Assembly: GCA_024305405.1 (NCBI GenBank)
Contig: JAKNDB010000087.1
Coordinates: 2,978,501-3,042,500 of the forward strand
Direction of reading: 5' to 3'
DNA: 64,000 nucleotides
DNA from: Dirofilaria immitis
Lineage: Eukaryota > Nematoda > Chromadorea > Rhabditida > Onchocercidae
Position 1 is the stretch's first letter. Each line of letters opens with the position of its first letter. Below the pieces are notes generated by a model that searched no databases, had not been told where the DNA came from, and saw only the letters and a list, made by a program, of their open reading frames with translations. Shown here piece by piece: positions 13,701 through 26,061 of this stretch. A program made the translations under genes and the position numbers.

Positions 13701-14613
13701 GCCAAGGCTGTACCTGACTACTATCAAGTAATTCAATTCTAATTTGCTCATATCTATTAAAACTCTTGCTGTGAGATTATAGCTATCGAAGAATTAACAA
13801 TCACCAATCACCAAATCATTTTTCATTCAATAATGCGTTTTGGAAAATTAAGCATCCATTTCCTGAAAGAATTCACATTCTAAATTGCCTTAGCTTTTAT
13901 TTTGAGTCATCGTGTTTTCAAGGTGTATTGAATCGTTTTAAATAGAGTTTCCTCAATGCATTGTTTTTAAGATTATCAAGAGGCCAATGGATTTGCGTAC
14001 AATAATGAATAAACTAAAGCAGCGACTGTATGATACGCCAAACCAAGTAATAGCAGATGCTCGACTGATTTTTGAGAATTGTCGTATTTACAATGAGGAA
14101 GAATCAGAAATTTGTAGAGTATGTTTTTAAGTCAAGCTCTATTATTATTGATATATTCAATTTATTGTTTTTTTTTCAGCATTTAGGTTGAAGTGAAATG
14201 ATCGCTCAAAACATTAAATACACGGTTTTAATAAATGGGATGGTGCGATATTATGTTTTTGAAAACTATTCTAGTTTTAATGTATAACTTGACTTAAAAA
14301 TTTTTAAATATGATGATATTTTGGAAACTTTCGGAAACGACGAATTCATTGTGATCCGACACAATGTTATCTTCGAAAAGGATTGAGTTCAAGCATTCAG
14401 TCGAGAAAAGTAATCATGAGAACTAATTAATAGAACCGTCCGACTATTCAAATGCAGCAGTGTAATGGTTATTGTACCGGGATATAATCCCTGTATCGAT
14501 CCTTATAGAGTTAAAAGGTTAAATACATGTATTTGCAGTGTGCAACCAAATTGGAAGAATTTATGGAAGAACGCTTTAGCAAGGTGCTAGAGGCAAATGC
14601 TGTTCAAACGTGA
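4796..14613 (+). CDS. ACF1 (BAZ1A; C. elegans athp-2): ACF1/BAZ1A-like ISWI-complex subunit (WAC-DDT-PHD-bromodomain)
   Basis: Large subunit of an ACF/CHRAC-type nucleosome-spacing complex, partner of the ISWI ATPase, acting in the nucleus. Exons: 4796-4908, 5168-5278, 5547-5806, 5968-6093, 6235-6315, 6660-6825, 6915-7085, 7203-7339 (start uncertain, 7188 possible), 7658-7753, 7998-8117, 8211-8358, 8811-8927, 9022-9220, 9516-9683, 9803-9992, 10179-10304, 10483-10625, 10707-10856, 10931-11038, 11173-11292, 11648-11753, 12143-12434, 12564-12667, 12756-12852, 12967-13054, 13172-13226, 13299-13431, 13552-13727, 13972-14118, 14539-14613; about 1,370 residues, near the family size. The start is supported by MPSLGRKQFKP, which matches the family N-terminus. 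The WAC domain (residues ~20-125) contains VWTCSVTGKTGLTFEEALDS. Then come a Lys-rich linker, the DDT domain (exons 10-11), WHIM-like motifs including FVGRRDDRLKEIE and GRDQGFRTYWYFSSLP, a complete C4HC3 PHD finger (CRKC, CTRC, YH, DC, CSDC; exons 23-24), an acidic stretch, and a C-terminal bromodomain with WPF, PDYY and the acetyl-lysine-binding Asn in CRIYNEEE. Eight single-base homopolymer contractions break the frame; splice sites and domains are otherwise intact. Which nematode paralogue it is remains an inference. Confidence 0.93.
13508..13526. repeat. Poly(T) run in the ACF1 intron before the bromodomain exons
   Basis: An uninterrupted T run of about 19 bases inside the intron at 13432-13551, upstream of the acceptor at 13551. 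It acts as an extended polypyrimidine stretch but is otherwise a simple homopolymer. Confidence 0.7.
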
Positions 14614-16192
14614 AATGTAATGAATGAGCGAAGTTTGCAAGAAGCTTTGCTTATTTTTACTATTTTTTTGGTGCCGAAAACTGTTTCTAAGTTGCATAGA
14701 AAGTTCATCAGTTTCTGAGTCACACTTTCGAGTTTTTAAATCAGAATCAAAGAAAACACTTGTTTCTGGTCACATATGCGTTCAGGGATTTCTTTACTGA
14801 TTGTATGATATTTGTTAACATGATATTAATTGAATGGTAGTCTTTTAGAATTATCGTAAAAGTGGAAGTTCATTTGGCGGTACTGAGAAATGCCAATGCG
14901 TAAGACTGGGTCATCGACTGTTTTTGAAATGTTGTAAACAATTTCAACCGTATTTTAGTCGTTCATTGCAGATTGTCTCCTTCTTGCTTTAAAAAGCATT
15001 TTGTTATGTTAATGTGTCATTGTTAATCATTGAATATATTGAAACAGTTGTTCCAGTCTTATAAAAGATTGTATGCATTCGGTGTCTGGTATTCGTGTTG
15101 ATAACGGAATAGTTTATGTTTTTCCGGTGCATTTGATGAAGGTACAAATTCGTTTGTCAAGCAAATATTTGTCAGACAAATAAGAACTGCCGATATGTGT
15201 GTTTGTCTTTGGCAATATTTATTATAATGTCAATAATGTAGACAATCTGTATAAGGTAGGCTGCAAAATGTTTCAGCATGCTGAATTTTGCTGATGGTAC
15301 CTTTCAATGAAGAGTGAGTATTTTGATACAATGCCCATGAAGTTCTCATTCGACATATTTGCTTGATGATATCGTATTTAAAATATTTCCCAGGTTATAA
15401 ATACCGTTTGAAATAAACATCGTACCGACGTTACGTCACAGTCATTGCACTATTAATTTGCATTATTTGAATTTAAAGTAAGTGACTAATTGGTTTATTT
15501 GGACTAGGATGTTGATGCCTAATTAATTTGATTCGCACAGGAAATTCCACTATTGAAGTTTGAACATCGTTTTTGTGTTTTTAATACTTGCTTTCATGAT
15601 ACAATGGCAAGCTGCAAAGTTACGCTGAACTTTTTGAATTTCTCATTGAAGCTTGGGTTAAGTGCTTAATCAAATATAAATTGACTGCGCTTAAGTTTAG
15701 CCTCCATTTATTACTTTGTTTTTGTATTTTTCTAATACAGTTCTTTCCAGCCTATTTTTTAAAGTGTTTTCTTTTTCCTATAATAAGCTTGTAATACTGG
15801 GATATTGTGTGATCACAATATAACTTATAACTTTTCTTGGCTTTTTCGTCAGTTGGCTGCTACTGTGCATAATCTGAAATTTCAAAAATAAGCGGAGTGT
15901 GATTCAGTAGTAAATGTTTTCAAGAGCCAAGAAAAACTTGTTGATTCTGATGGGGAAGCTTTCTGAAATAATGTTGTCAATGAGTATCTCTAATACCAAT
16001 TGTTCGATTATCTAGAACTATCAGAATTAGTTCTATGCTCCTAAAAAATGGGCTTAGAATGAGGAGTCAAAAACATGTGATTGGAATTTTGGTATGTTTT
16101 GAGAAATATTATTAAACTGATTTCGTTACTTTCTTCAATTGGAGGGAAAGGGAGGAAGAAGTAAAGTCTTTAATTAATTGAAGGAAAAAAGT
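14614..16192. other. Convergent intergenic region between ACF1 and the P4H locus
   Basis: Holds the 3' ends of two tail-to-tail genes. No exon could be supported on either strand. An AATAAA at about 15412 is a possible but distant polyadenylation signal for ACF1. The A/G-rich stretch around 16140-16210 lies at the 3' end of the prolyl hydroxylase last exon. Confidence 0.4.
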
Positions 16193-19100
16193 CTAGGAGA
16201 GAGAGAGGGAACTCAATCCTTTCTTAGGTTTCTTAGTTTCTGATCGAATATTTAAATGATATTTCGGTTCGGGAGCTCCTAAATCACCTACATATAGTTC
16301 CTGATCAAACTGATTCAAACCACATGGTCGACTCGATTCCTGCCCTCGTTCATGGAACCATTTGTTCGCTGACCACTTAATTCCGGTTAACACTGGACAT
16401 GCAGCATGTCGAGAACGCTTATCTATTTCACCGCTACGCATTAAATTATACCAGAACAATGCCATTCTGCAGAAATCAAATAAAATATTAATCAAGTATA
16501 TCCAAAGTAAACTATAATGATTCAAACATGCTAATTTTTCTGGATTACAAAAATTTCATGGAATTCTGCATAAAACATAAAAATTTTCGAATACATATAT
16601 ATTTCAATTGATTCTGTCATTTGTCTCTTTTTATCTAACTTACCACAAAAGAAATGAATTGCAGAAATATGGAAGTAACGAATCGAATTCGAGCTTAACT
16701 ATACTATTTCTTTATAAAAATGTCAAAAATCATTTTGTATAATGATACAGAATCTAACTGATGTGCAGAATCTGAAGATCTAATAGCTTACTTTAATGCA
16801 CGGCATAGATATTTTTAAATTGGACATGAATACTGTTCGACCTCCTATTTCTGGTTCATTCATCTGTAATCAAATGAAACAATTATATAAACATTTTCAA
16901 TGAAAAGGATTCAAAAAGTAATCAAAATGAATGAATACATAGATCAAAATTGTAACTATTCGATTTCCAGTTCCCAATTTTTCAAAGCACTGCTTTCCCT
17001 TTTGAAAATGTAATTCTTTGTTGTGAACTGATCAAAAAAATCTCAGATGACAAATTGTCGGTGATGCGTATATTCTGATGCTGACTTGATCTTGAATGCA
17101 AAAAAACAATGAAAACATTTCTGTAAACTCTCCATTGAATAATTTTTTTATTCGAAATTTATTTCGAACAAAGAAACTTTAAAAAATAGTAGAGCGCAAG
17201 ATGATGAAAAGCAGAACAGCAACAGAGATAAAACTTACCAATGCACTGTCTAGGTGAGGTTCGTACTGTCCACCAATTCCATAATTATGAACCTGAAACG
17301 TCTTCAATGTTCAAATTGACTAAAAATTATGGAACATATGATCTTACTGGTCATATCCTTATGAAATAAAATTTTTTTATAAAACTATAAGCCATTTCAT
17401 AAAAATGTCCATCCAAAACAACAAAAAGAGTAATTTTCATGATTTTGAACTTCTCTGATCTTTCTGAACTTCTCTGATGAAATTTGGAAATATAAAAGAA
17501 TGACTCCAAGATAAGGAGTCCTCTGCCGTTTCTTTTCGAGATTTGTTGCCAATTGAAGAAGTCTGTCGATAAGTCTAACGACCTCATGTTACTTCAACCG
17601 AACACTGAGAATGAATTCATTATCAAAGTTTATGTACATATATATATAATTTAATAACCAGACATTGAGCTAACTTTCCATCTTGCTTATCAAACAAGTA
17701 AATATTTTTAATCGGAATGTGATGAACTGTATTCATCGTCACCAACTAAACAAAAATTAAGGAAAAACGATAAGGAATATTTTTTTGTCTTTGGAACTCA
17801 TATTTCATCAAAATTAAATATCAAATTTCATTTGTCGTGAAAACTGGAATAAGTGAGATTTATGAACATTTACCTCTTCGCAACACGAAATGTGGCTGAC
17901 TCAGAGTTCCCGGTCAACAAATTGTGAATTAAAGCAGGTTTCAACTGAAATTACAGGTGATTTCGATTCTGTTAAGTCTAACGTAGATGCGGTATTCCAC
18001 TTCACTCTCTCTGTCTCCCTTTCTACCATTTTTCTTGCCTTCTAAGAATGAGCATTCAATACAATAATACAAAAAAATAAGCACTAAACATGCCTTAGGT
18101 GTTGCAAGGTTTTGGATAATTCTTGTCTCGTTATCCGATATAATATCATAGAACAATACAGCCAAAGGATTTTGGCGAACAATTTCTACTTTGAATGGTG
18201 CTAAACGGAGATACGGATGATCCATTTTATAATAGCAATATAATTGCGATTGGCCTTTATGTTCTGCAAGAGGTTGCTAAATTCAAAATTAATAAATCTC
18301 GAAATCTCGAGTTGACAGTTTCTTTAACACAATAAATTTAATTCAAAATAGTACAAAAGAATAAACTGTTATCTAATATGTAGGATATTACTTTATTGGA
18401 AAGCTTAATTAGTGCTGTCCAATGAATCAACCTAGCCATTTTGTATATTGTAGTTCAATCATGATTGTTCTTTACATGAAACAATTTAATATAGTAAAAC
18501 GCTTACAATGTGTACTTCTTGTCAACATAACGTTTCGTACGTTAGCATTACACCTTCGTCCAAATAATTTTCATATCATGCATTATTTATGGGTGGAATG
18601 TCTCGCCGCATATCGATAAGTCGGACACCATAATTTTTAAGCAAATTTTCATATTCTCCCACATTGTCCTTGGCATCTGGATGATTCGGATCTGTATTAC
18701 AAGCAGAATGGAAAATTTCGTGCTACGTAAGAATTTATGAATAATTAATATGCCATTAAATAGTATGTATGCATATGAAATTAATTTTGTCGCTAATGCT
18801 ATAATATTTCCGTATTATTAAAGTTAGAATTATTTCTATTAAAAAAAAAAGTGTTCAATGATAAATGACTTACTCATGCGATACAATTCATCCGTTAGCA
18901 ATAAATCTCGTTTCAGATTATCCTGTTTATATAACGAGAAAGCCAAATATTCGAGAATATGTTCTAGATTCGCCGCTGGGACAACCTCCTTCTCAACACG
19001 TTCTCGCGCTTCCTGCATCCACAAAATAGTATGGTAATAGTCACTTATACGGTAAGCTGTATGACCAATTTCAAAACAATCTCCAGCTGCAATATTCGGA

Positions 19101-20448
19101 ATTCTGAAATCGATATATTTCCTTTTTCAAAATTCAGTTCATCTCGAAGAAAGCAAAAGAATGAAGACTATCTTCCTTATCAAGCATTTCATCAAATTAT
19201 TTTTTAATGATCAAAACTAACTCGTCAATGTAACTTTTCGCATTTGAGAATTCAGGACTTTTCCTTCAGCAATATCTTTGGTATCCATTTGATATGTATC
19301 TTGCAAACGTAACAAACCAATTATTGCTCCTAACAGATCCTGCTATATAATCTTCATGATATCACACCATTAATCATTTTATGATATTATTAGATTTATA
19401 CTTACTTAGCACATATCGAACAATAGTTAAGATAGTATGAAAACGATTTCAGCAGATCATTTTACACAAGAAGCTAAATTCCACTTAACGTTGGCAATAG
19501 TTTAGCAAAGCTTGAAGTAATATTTTAATAGAAACTTTAACATATCATTTATTTAAATCTTTTGTTTATATTGTTCAATGGCATGAATTGAATGCATTTC
19601 TATCCTTCAATTCATGACATTTATGTTTAAAGCAGAAAGTATACTTTATAGACTTCGGACAAACTATAAAATATATCTTCCTCAAATGGTCATTCATATT
19701 GCAAATATCAGCCTCCATTGAAAGAAAGGTTGATAAAAGAAACCTCTGTAGGATAATTGATATGTTTAATAGTCCGCTGATTAGTCACGTTTCGGGTGAC
19801 ATCTTAGGCGGAATTGAATTGCATAATCTCCACTACTTTGTTCCAATCTGCTGTTATCTTGTTAATCAATAAAAATACATTGATTGGATGTCTTATCACT
19901 TGCTCATCATTTTGTATAACTTTATCATTACGTTCTTGTATTTCTTGGCCGAACCTAAAATTATATTAGTAGTATTCGTGAAGACACTACTGAGTGTTAA
20001 TCATTTCCAAAAATTACAAAAAAAACTTTAGTGATGGATTTCTAAAATTCATCACTAAACTCATTTGAAATAATAGTTATTAACTTTATTCTCGAAGATC
20101 TCATTAGTTATTTCAGCTTGTTAACAATTAATATTTATGCCATTAATATTCTCGGTAATTGAAATAAGAAAGTATAATTAATGATATTACGACTTTTAAT
20201 ATCAATTTTCAATAAAATGAAGTATAAAATGACGAATAGAAGAATTAAACTGAACTCAAAGAAGACAAAAACTGCTTACTTCATTAAATAATCAAGTATT
20301 TTAATTCCTTTTCCACATAATCATTAATCATTATCGGAATATCTCTTTCGGCTCCAATTATTTCTTTCAATAAAGCAAGAGATGAATAAACTTTGGCAGA
20401 AATTACAGCAATTAATAAAAATATATTAAATATTATCCATAATATCAT
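16193..20448 (-). pseudogene. phy (P4HA family): Prolyl 4-hydroxylase alpha subunit, apparently decaying
   Basis: The family hydroxylates prolines of procollagen in the ER lumen using Fe2+, 2-oxoglutarate and ascorbate, and is needed for nematode cuticle collagen. Minus-strand exons: 20448-20280, 19954-19744, 19339-19222, 19103-18874, 18691-18507, 18276-18094, 17944-17874, 17604-~17518, 17292-17239, a remnant ~17095-17043, 16863-16792, 16466-16193. The first exon encodes a signal peptide (MILWIIFNIFLLIAVISA) and a peptide-binding N-domain. Exons 3-4 contain GLLRLQDTYQMDTKDI and AGDCFEIGHTAYRISDYYHT, typical of the family TPR-like domain. The catalytic core is present in pieces: NYGIGGQYEPHLD supplies the HxD iron ligands; RHAACPVL and the Lys of ANKWFHERGQE supply the distal His and 2-oxoglutarate site. 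Four in-frame stops break it: TAA 19804-19806, TGA 18576-18578, TGA 18522-18524, TAA 17589-17591. Exon 8 has no usable donor, exon 10 is barely recognisable, the frame does not join exon 11 to 12, and two homopolymer contractions occur at 20299-20302 and 19235-19238. Family assignment is secure; the pseudogene status is an inference. Confidence 0.85.
18092..18093 (-). other. GC donor of P4H intron 6 (GC-AG intron)
   Basis: On the minus strand exon 6 ends CCTAAG and the intron begins GCATGT instead of GTATGT. The downstream acceptor before 17944 is a normal TTTCAG. Joining here restores the family alignment without a gap (LATPK followed by LKPALIHN). GC-AG introns with a strong AAG exon end are a known minor class, so it can still be functional, or it can be another T-to-C change in a decaying gene. 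Confidence 0.65.
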
Positions 20449-20530
20449 TTTCCTATAATGCGTGCATTTTTTCCATCATTTATCATTTCTTCACTTCTTC
20501 AAATAAAATAATATGATATAAAGATTCTGA
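20449..20530 (-). promoter_or_regulatory. Possible 5' UTR and splice acceptor of the P4H locus
   Basis: Upstream of the ATG (20448-20446, minus strand) the sequence CGTTTCAG ends at 20527, 78 bases before the start. It fits a spliced-leader trans-splice or a cis 5' UTR acceptor. Several short upstream ATGs occur between it and the chosen start, which is preferred because it opens a signal peptide. Confidence 0.35.
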
Positions 20531-23500
20531 AACGAAATTTCAAATCAAATTATAAACATTAAATATGTCAATCGTTCTATCAAGTAAAAAGAATTTGACT
20601 GGAGGAAAATGAAATGATTGATTTTGTTCCTTCTCATTCACATTATATTGCTATCAGATGTATAATGCTTATAAGTTATCTGAATTATGAAGGTAATCTG
20701 ACTTGTATATAATAATTTCATAAATCTTACGCATTCATCTATGATCAACTTTAGCAAAAATTTCAAACACTTTTTTCTTTCCTTTCATCTCTCTTTAATT
20801 ATAGTTGTGAATATCACTATACACTTTTGTTAATTTTTCACATGCATTTTAAATATTGTCTTATCCGGCATATATGTATATTGTATATATTGTAAATTTT
20901 TGAAAATGCCATATGAATCAAACGAGAAAATTCTTCAATAAATAGATGATGAAAAATGAGCTACAATTTACGGCAGAATAGAATAAAACTAACAAAAGAG
21001 ATAGAAGAAGGATGAATAATTATGATAGAACAGGAAAGATAGTAAAGAAAGCATTGGATTCGAAGGCATATTCCAATTATATTTTTCAAGATAAAATGAA
21101 TGAAATTCGTTGTGACAATTTGATTTATTGTGAAAAGTTGTGATCAGCTCAATCTCTATTTTGCATTTCACTGCTACTGATTTAATCTTTCCTTTACGTG
21201 TAATCTTCACGTGTCATATTCAATATGCTCATGCCGGTTGATATATATGTTGTGAGTATTTTGGACATTAAAAATTAAGCACATCTGAACTTTTTGCAGT
21301 GTGTATATTGGGTAAAACTGAAAAAATCTGAAATTAGATCGACGCATTTTGTTTAAATCAGCAGATGATGGAGAGCGAAATTTCGAAAATCCATAATATA
21401 ATAACGAATCATCAAAGCTTTGCCTCCAAATGATAGTTTCTGAAAAAAACAAAGCACTAAGTTCTACAGACTAATTAGATTTGCATGTGGCTTTAAATAA
21501 TACTTCAAACTATTCAGTCATTGACATTTCTGCTGTACGAGAAACTTATTCTGATTGAATTGTCGAGACTTCGTTTTAACAATATGAAATCATCAAAATT
21601 ACAATAGCTTTCGTCATTTTGTTAGAGCGCATATCAGTAAAAACAATGGCACTTATCATCTTCAGAAAAATCATCGACACCATTTGTCTCGAAAAAGAGG
21701 ATGCCGTTAATGATTAGACACAGATGCAACATTTTAAAATTGACGGTAGCGAAATGTTGGATTTTTTTGAGGAAAATTGATAGATCAGAATTTAAAAATT
21801 CCACTTTATTATAATATTTTTAGAAATATAATAAACAAACTGTATTCCTGGATTATGTTATTATAACACTACTAGAAATGTGAGGAAAGATTTTAACATT
21901 TAAAAATTGGTGAAACGAACTTCACGAATAAATCTTTTATATATTATTGGAAATTAGAATATCTGATATGAATCTTTCTGGAAATCATCAAACAAAAGTA
22001 TATTTCAAGAATAGTTTTACCGGTATACAAAACGCACCAAGCGATTACTGATGCTATCTTATGAAAGTTATTGAATCTTTTCATGCAATCGTTCAAAATA
22101 AATGAAGGATTCGGACGAATGATGGAAGATCAACGACTGATAAAGAAAGAATCCAGGTATTTTGCTTTTTTTTTTACTTTTTTGTCTGAAACTTCAAAAA
22201 CAGAAGTGATTTAAGAATCAAAACTGACACTGCATATCTACAAGTTAATCAACTTTAAAAATTTTTTAAATTCTTTGAGTTTATTTATTCTTATCTATTT
22301 GTTCTCAACAAAACTCAGGCTCAGTTTTCAGATATGCAAACAATTTGATATAGACTTGTTGAGCATTTTGGCAAAAAAAGTTGAAGTTGCTGTCAATATG
22401 AAAAGTGTTATTTCTCTACAAAATTTTGTAGAAAATGTAATTACTGCTTTAAGCGACATATCTGCTATCTAAATATTTGTTTATCTTATAAAATGCAAAA
22501 AGATACATATCAGATATAATCTAAAATCAAAAACTTCTCTTTGAAATCCGAAATTTGAAAAGTTTCAAGTATTATGCATGTTAACCATTTTTTGTATCAA
22601 TGCATCTTTTAGTTTTACTTTTTCTCCAAGTGAGCTGTCAATTGATGAAAAATGTCGCTTATGCTACAATCATGATAACATCATAATAACGCCATAGTGA
22701 TATATGTCATCTTAATCCTCAAACAGTCGGCTCCAATTTATTTTCGCAAACCAGAACCTATTCTCGCATTTATTCGCCTGAAATCTCTACCAACTATTGA
22801 CATTCAATTATTCGGCATAATTTCTTTTGCATTATTTTTAATCGTCGCATAAACAGATGTGTATGTATTCTGATCGATAGCTTTGATAAATACTGATAAT
22901 ATTTGCTGTACATGAAAGAAAAAGAGGAATTTAGTCAAAATGCCGCTGATTAATTTAATAAAAACAAAGTAGCGAATAAGAATTGTAACAATTCTGTACT
23001 TTAGGAATTCACTACCATCATTATTATTACTACTACTATTTATTAGAAAGCTGATAATATGGAATAAAGACTGATAATAGATCATATCTGTTGGCTATAT
23101 CTCGTTGGAACATCTTTACTGAGCTACTAAACTTTATTTATCCATTTAATTTTGATATTAGTAGTCTCGACTCGATCTTCTGATGAGACACCTGAGAAGT
23201 ACATCAAGTAAGAGTTAAGATCATATCGTTTGTGATATATAAAATTGTTGATTAATGGAAAGTAGCAAAATAGTTACAGCAATAGCACGGTTATAAGATA
23301 TTTAACAAACTGTATAGTGACAAAACTATACAGTAGCAATAAAGTAGCTAAATAACAAATAGTGCGGTGATAAAATAGCATGACATCAGTGGATAATGCT
23401 AAGATGTCGTACTAAGACGGTTTGGTGACGTAGGAAGAATGGCCAATTCGCTAGAAAAAAGATACCGTAGCAATAGTAAGGTGGCTAAACAGTTCTGTAT

Positions 23501-25932
23501 CGAAATGGGTAACAAATAATACGGTAGTAATAACAAGGCGATAAGATAGTAAAATAATATGGCAATGGTTCGAATTGTACTAAAATAGCACGATGAAACA
23601 GTGATTTAGTTACTTTATCTTATATAAAGTACTACGGTAATTTACTATCACATAATTTTGCTACTGTGCTAAACAGGAAATAAATATCGTTACCTGTCAT
23701 TTCTACGATTATTTTTTCTCGTAGGTATCAACATTCAAGATCGCCACTAATAAATCTGCTGATATCGGAGAAGTGTTTTGATGTATGTTTCATCTTCTCT
23801 AGATACTTAAGTCAAGCTTATTTACACTTAGTTTACATATTCAACAAATCTTAGTACATAAATAGTTATAAAAAGCTTTTTGAATCTTTGATAATTATTC
23901 AATAATTTTGAGATTCAACCACTTAGACTACAAATTGATTAGCTTATTTTTTTCACTTAAATTTTTATTCATATAATATGCTCCCATCGTCTTACTTAAC
24001 ATTCCCTGATTTATAATTAACATTCCTTTTTCTATCCGCTTACCTCGGAAGAGGAAATCGATATTTGTTTTAACTTCAATATTAATTGAAATGCTCAAAA
24101 TGAAAAGCGATAAATTTTAAGTGGAAAATAAAATTGGACATTATATCTTCCACCTAGTAAAATGAAATAAAAAAATGAATTCGAAATGGCTTTAAGAGGA
24201 TTGGAATAGATTTCATTTAGATTACATATCCAATATCGTCCTTTGTCTCTTTACCTCTTTAGTTTCGATTTCCCTTTCCATTTGTCATTATTTGCATTTT
24301 TTTCCTCAATTCCCAAAGTTCTTATAGCATAGCCTGGATTTTTTTCCTTATTATGCTTCTCCACATTTTCAACTTTCTTCTACCTCTCTTTCTTTAATTA
24401 CAAATTAAACTTGCAGTGTAATGAATTGATAAATAAGTGTTAAGTAATTGACTATTAAATAAATAATAAGTAATGATCGATAAATTATATATATTGCTTA
24501 TTAAATAAAATATAAAAAGGTCGAATTATTACATATGAAAGTGAAAATTATAATGTATCTTATTAAAGGAAGTTATTGTAGAATGGATTGAATTAGCTTT
24601 AAAATTTTGTCTTTCAAAATCCAATCATTTCCATTTTAGTTTAAAATCTCATTCGTAAAATATAAACACTTCAACTGAGTTCTTTTTCTTTTTTTTCAAG
24701 TTAATAATTATTCATTACTATTATCTTTAATTTATTTTTATTCCATTTCCGATTTTATTTCATTTGTCACATTATTCTTTTCTCTTTATATTGTCTTCCA
24801 TCACCATCTCTTTTCCATTTGTTTTGTTCGATCGAAAATAACTGGAAAAATTAAACAGTTTTAAGCATTGTGATGGGATTGAATATAAAAAAACCCTTTA
24901 TACCATCACTGATAAAATGAATATTTATCAATCATCTACCATTTAGTATCAACTACACATGGAATATTTGCAAGGCGTATTATTACCATATATTATGTTG
25001 AGCTTAACGTATATTTCGTGGATTTGTCACAGTCTTTTTTTTCTTTTTTTTTTTTTGCATTTCCTAATGATTAAATTATTTTTTTTTCATTTATAACAAT
25101 AGAATTATTTGGTTTGCAAAATTTCTAGCTGATGTTTTATCGAGGAAATTAATGATGAATTATTGATAAACAATTGTTTATGATACATTAAAAAAATTGT
25201 TAGTTTGTGAAAAAAAAAAAAATTGAAGTTATCATTTACAAAGAATGACGTGAAATTATTTGCCATATATGATATTCATACATTATGCTCACATGTAATG
25301 CTTTTATCATCGAATGTTTCTTAATCCATTGGAAAATTTTTTCCTAATCCATTGGGATTACTCCTCATCGGAAAATAATTTTATCTGAAAATTGTAATTC
25401 GAATTCGATGATTTTTAAATTTCCTTCTTCTCCTCAAAAAAAAACCGAAAATTTGGATTAAAAATCTTACCAACTAAATCCTTACCATCCTTAGTAATTC
25501 ATAAACTTTTTTTCCAATAAAATAAAGCGAACTTTTTTATCAGTTAAATTTGATGGAAAATATATGATAATTATTTCTCTATTAATCATCCATTTTACAT
25601 AACATATTCCTTTTTTCTTTCTGATAATCATTATTTAAGATGGGATGAGTGAAATGGAACAAGGGAAGAAAATGACGGATCATTTATCATTGCTTTAAGC
25701 ATTGCAATAAATTATTTTATCATCATATTTTCTTTATAATGTAAAAGGATATCGGTTATTGACTTCTTATGGAACGATTGATTTTTTCCTAGCCTTACGT
25801 TTTATATGACAATGAAAAAAGAATTTATTGATTTTTTTAGCTTCATATGCAAATTTTTATTATAATTCGATATTTTTAAAGATTCAAGGAGTAATTACAA
25901 GGATATGTTTTCCGCTTTGCATTATTGATCAG
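20531..25932. other. AT-rich intergenic DNA, P4H to the first coding-like island
   Basis: No supported gene. Open frames here (for example 21207-21452 minus and 22804-23085 minus) lack splice context or family resemblance and sit in AT-rich sequence. A degenerate repeat at about 23260-23680 is listed separately; poly(T/A) tracts occur near 25036-25090 and 25210. Confidence 0.4.
23260..23680. repeat. Degenerate purine-rich repeat with imperfect inverted ends
   Basis: Words such as agtagcaata, aatagcacgg and gtagctaaa recur many times across about 400 bases, giving a composition unlike the flanks. The left end (agtagcaaaatagttac) is roughly inverted at the right end (ataattttgctactgtgc). It may be a decayed minisatellite or a non-autonomous element with inverted termini. 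No coding capacity is seen. Confidence 0.45.
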
Positions 25933-26023
25933 AAAATGGACATTGATGATGAATTAGCTCTGATCTGTTCAACTTTAAAATCAATATCAGGACTGATTGC
26001 TTCAGTTGAACAGAAGGAAAACG
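25933..26023 (+). other. Candidate isolated exon
   Basis: After an acceptor-like attgatcag the frame MDIDDELALICSTLKSISG continues for about 29 codons to an AACG followed by GT. Codons show the purine-first pattern of real exons in this window. I see no neighbouring exons and no family. It could be a chance open stretch within a desert, or an exon of a gene with long introns such as a distant 5' exon of Patched. Confidence 0.25.
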
Positions 26024-26061
26024 GTCATTTTCTTAGCAAACACATCGTTTTTCATTCTTAA

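Noticed and set aside
17351..17587. Minus-strand 78-codon frame across P4H exon 8
   Set aside because: It is offset from the family reading frame; the aligned frame is the interrupted one at 17604-17518, and the rest is intron.
23560..23580. tRNA-like T-loop word ggttcgaatt
   Set aside because: No acceptor stem, D arm or anticodon arm can be folded around it; it lies inside the degenerate repeat.
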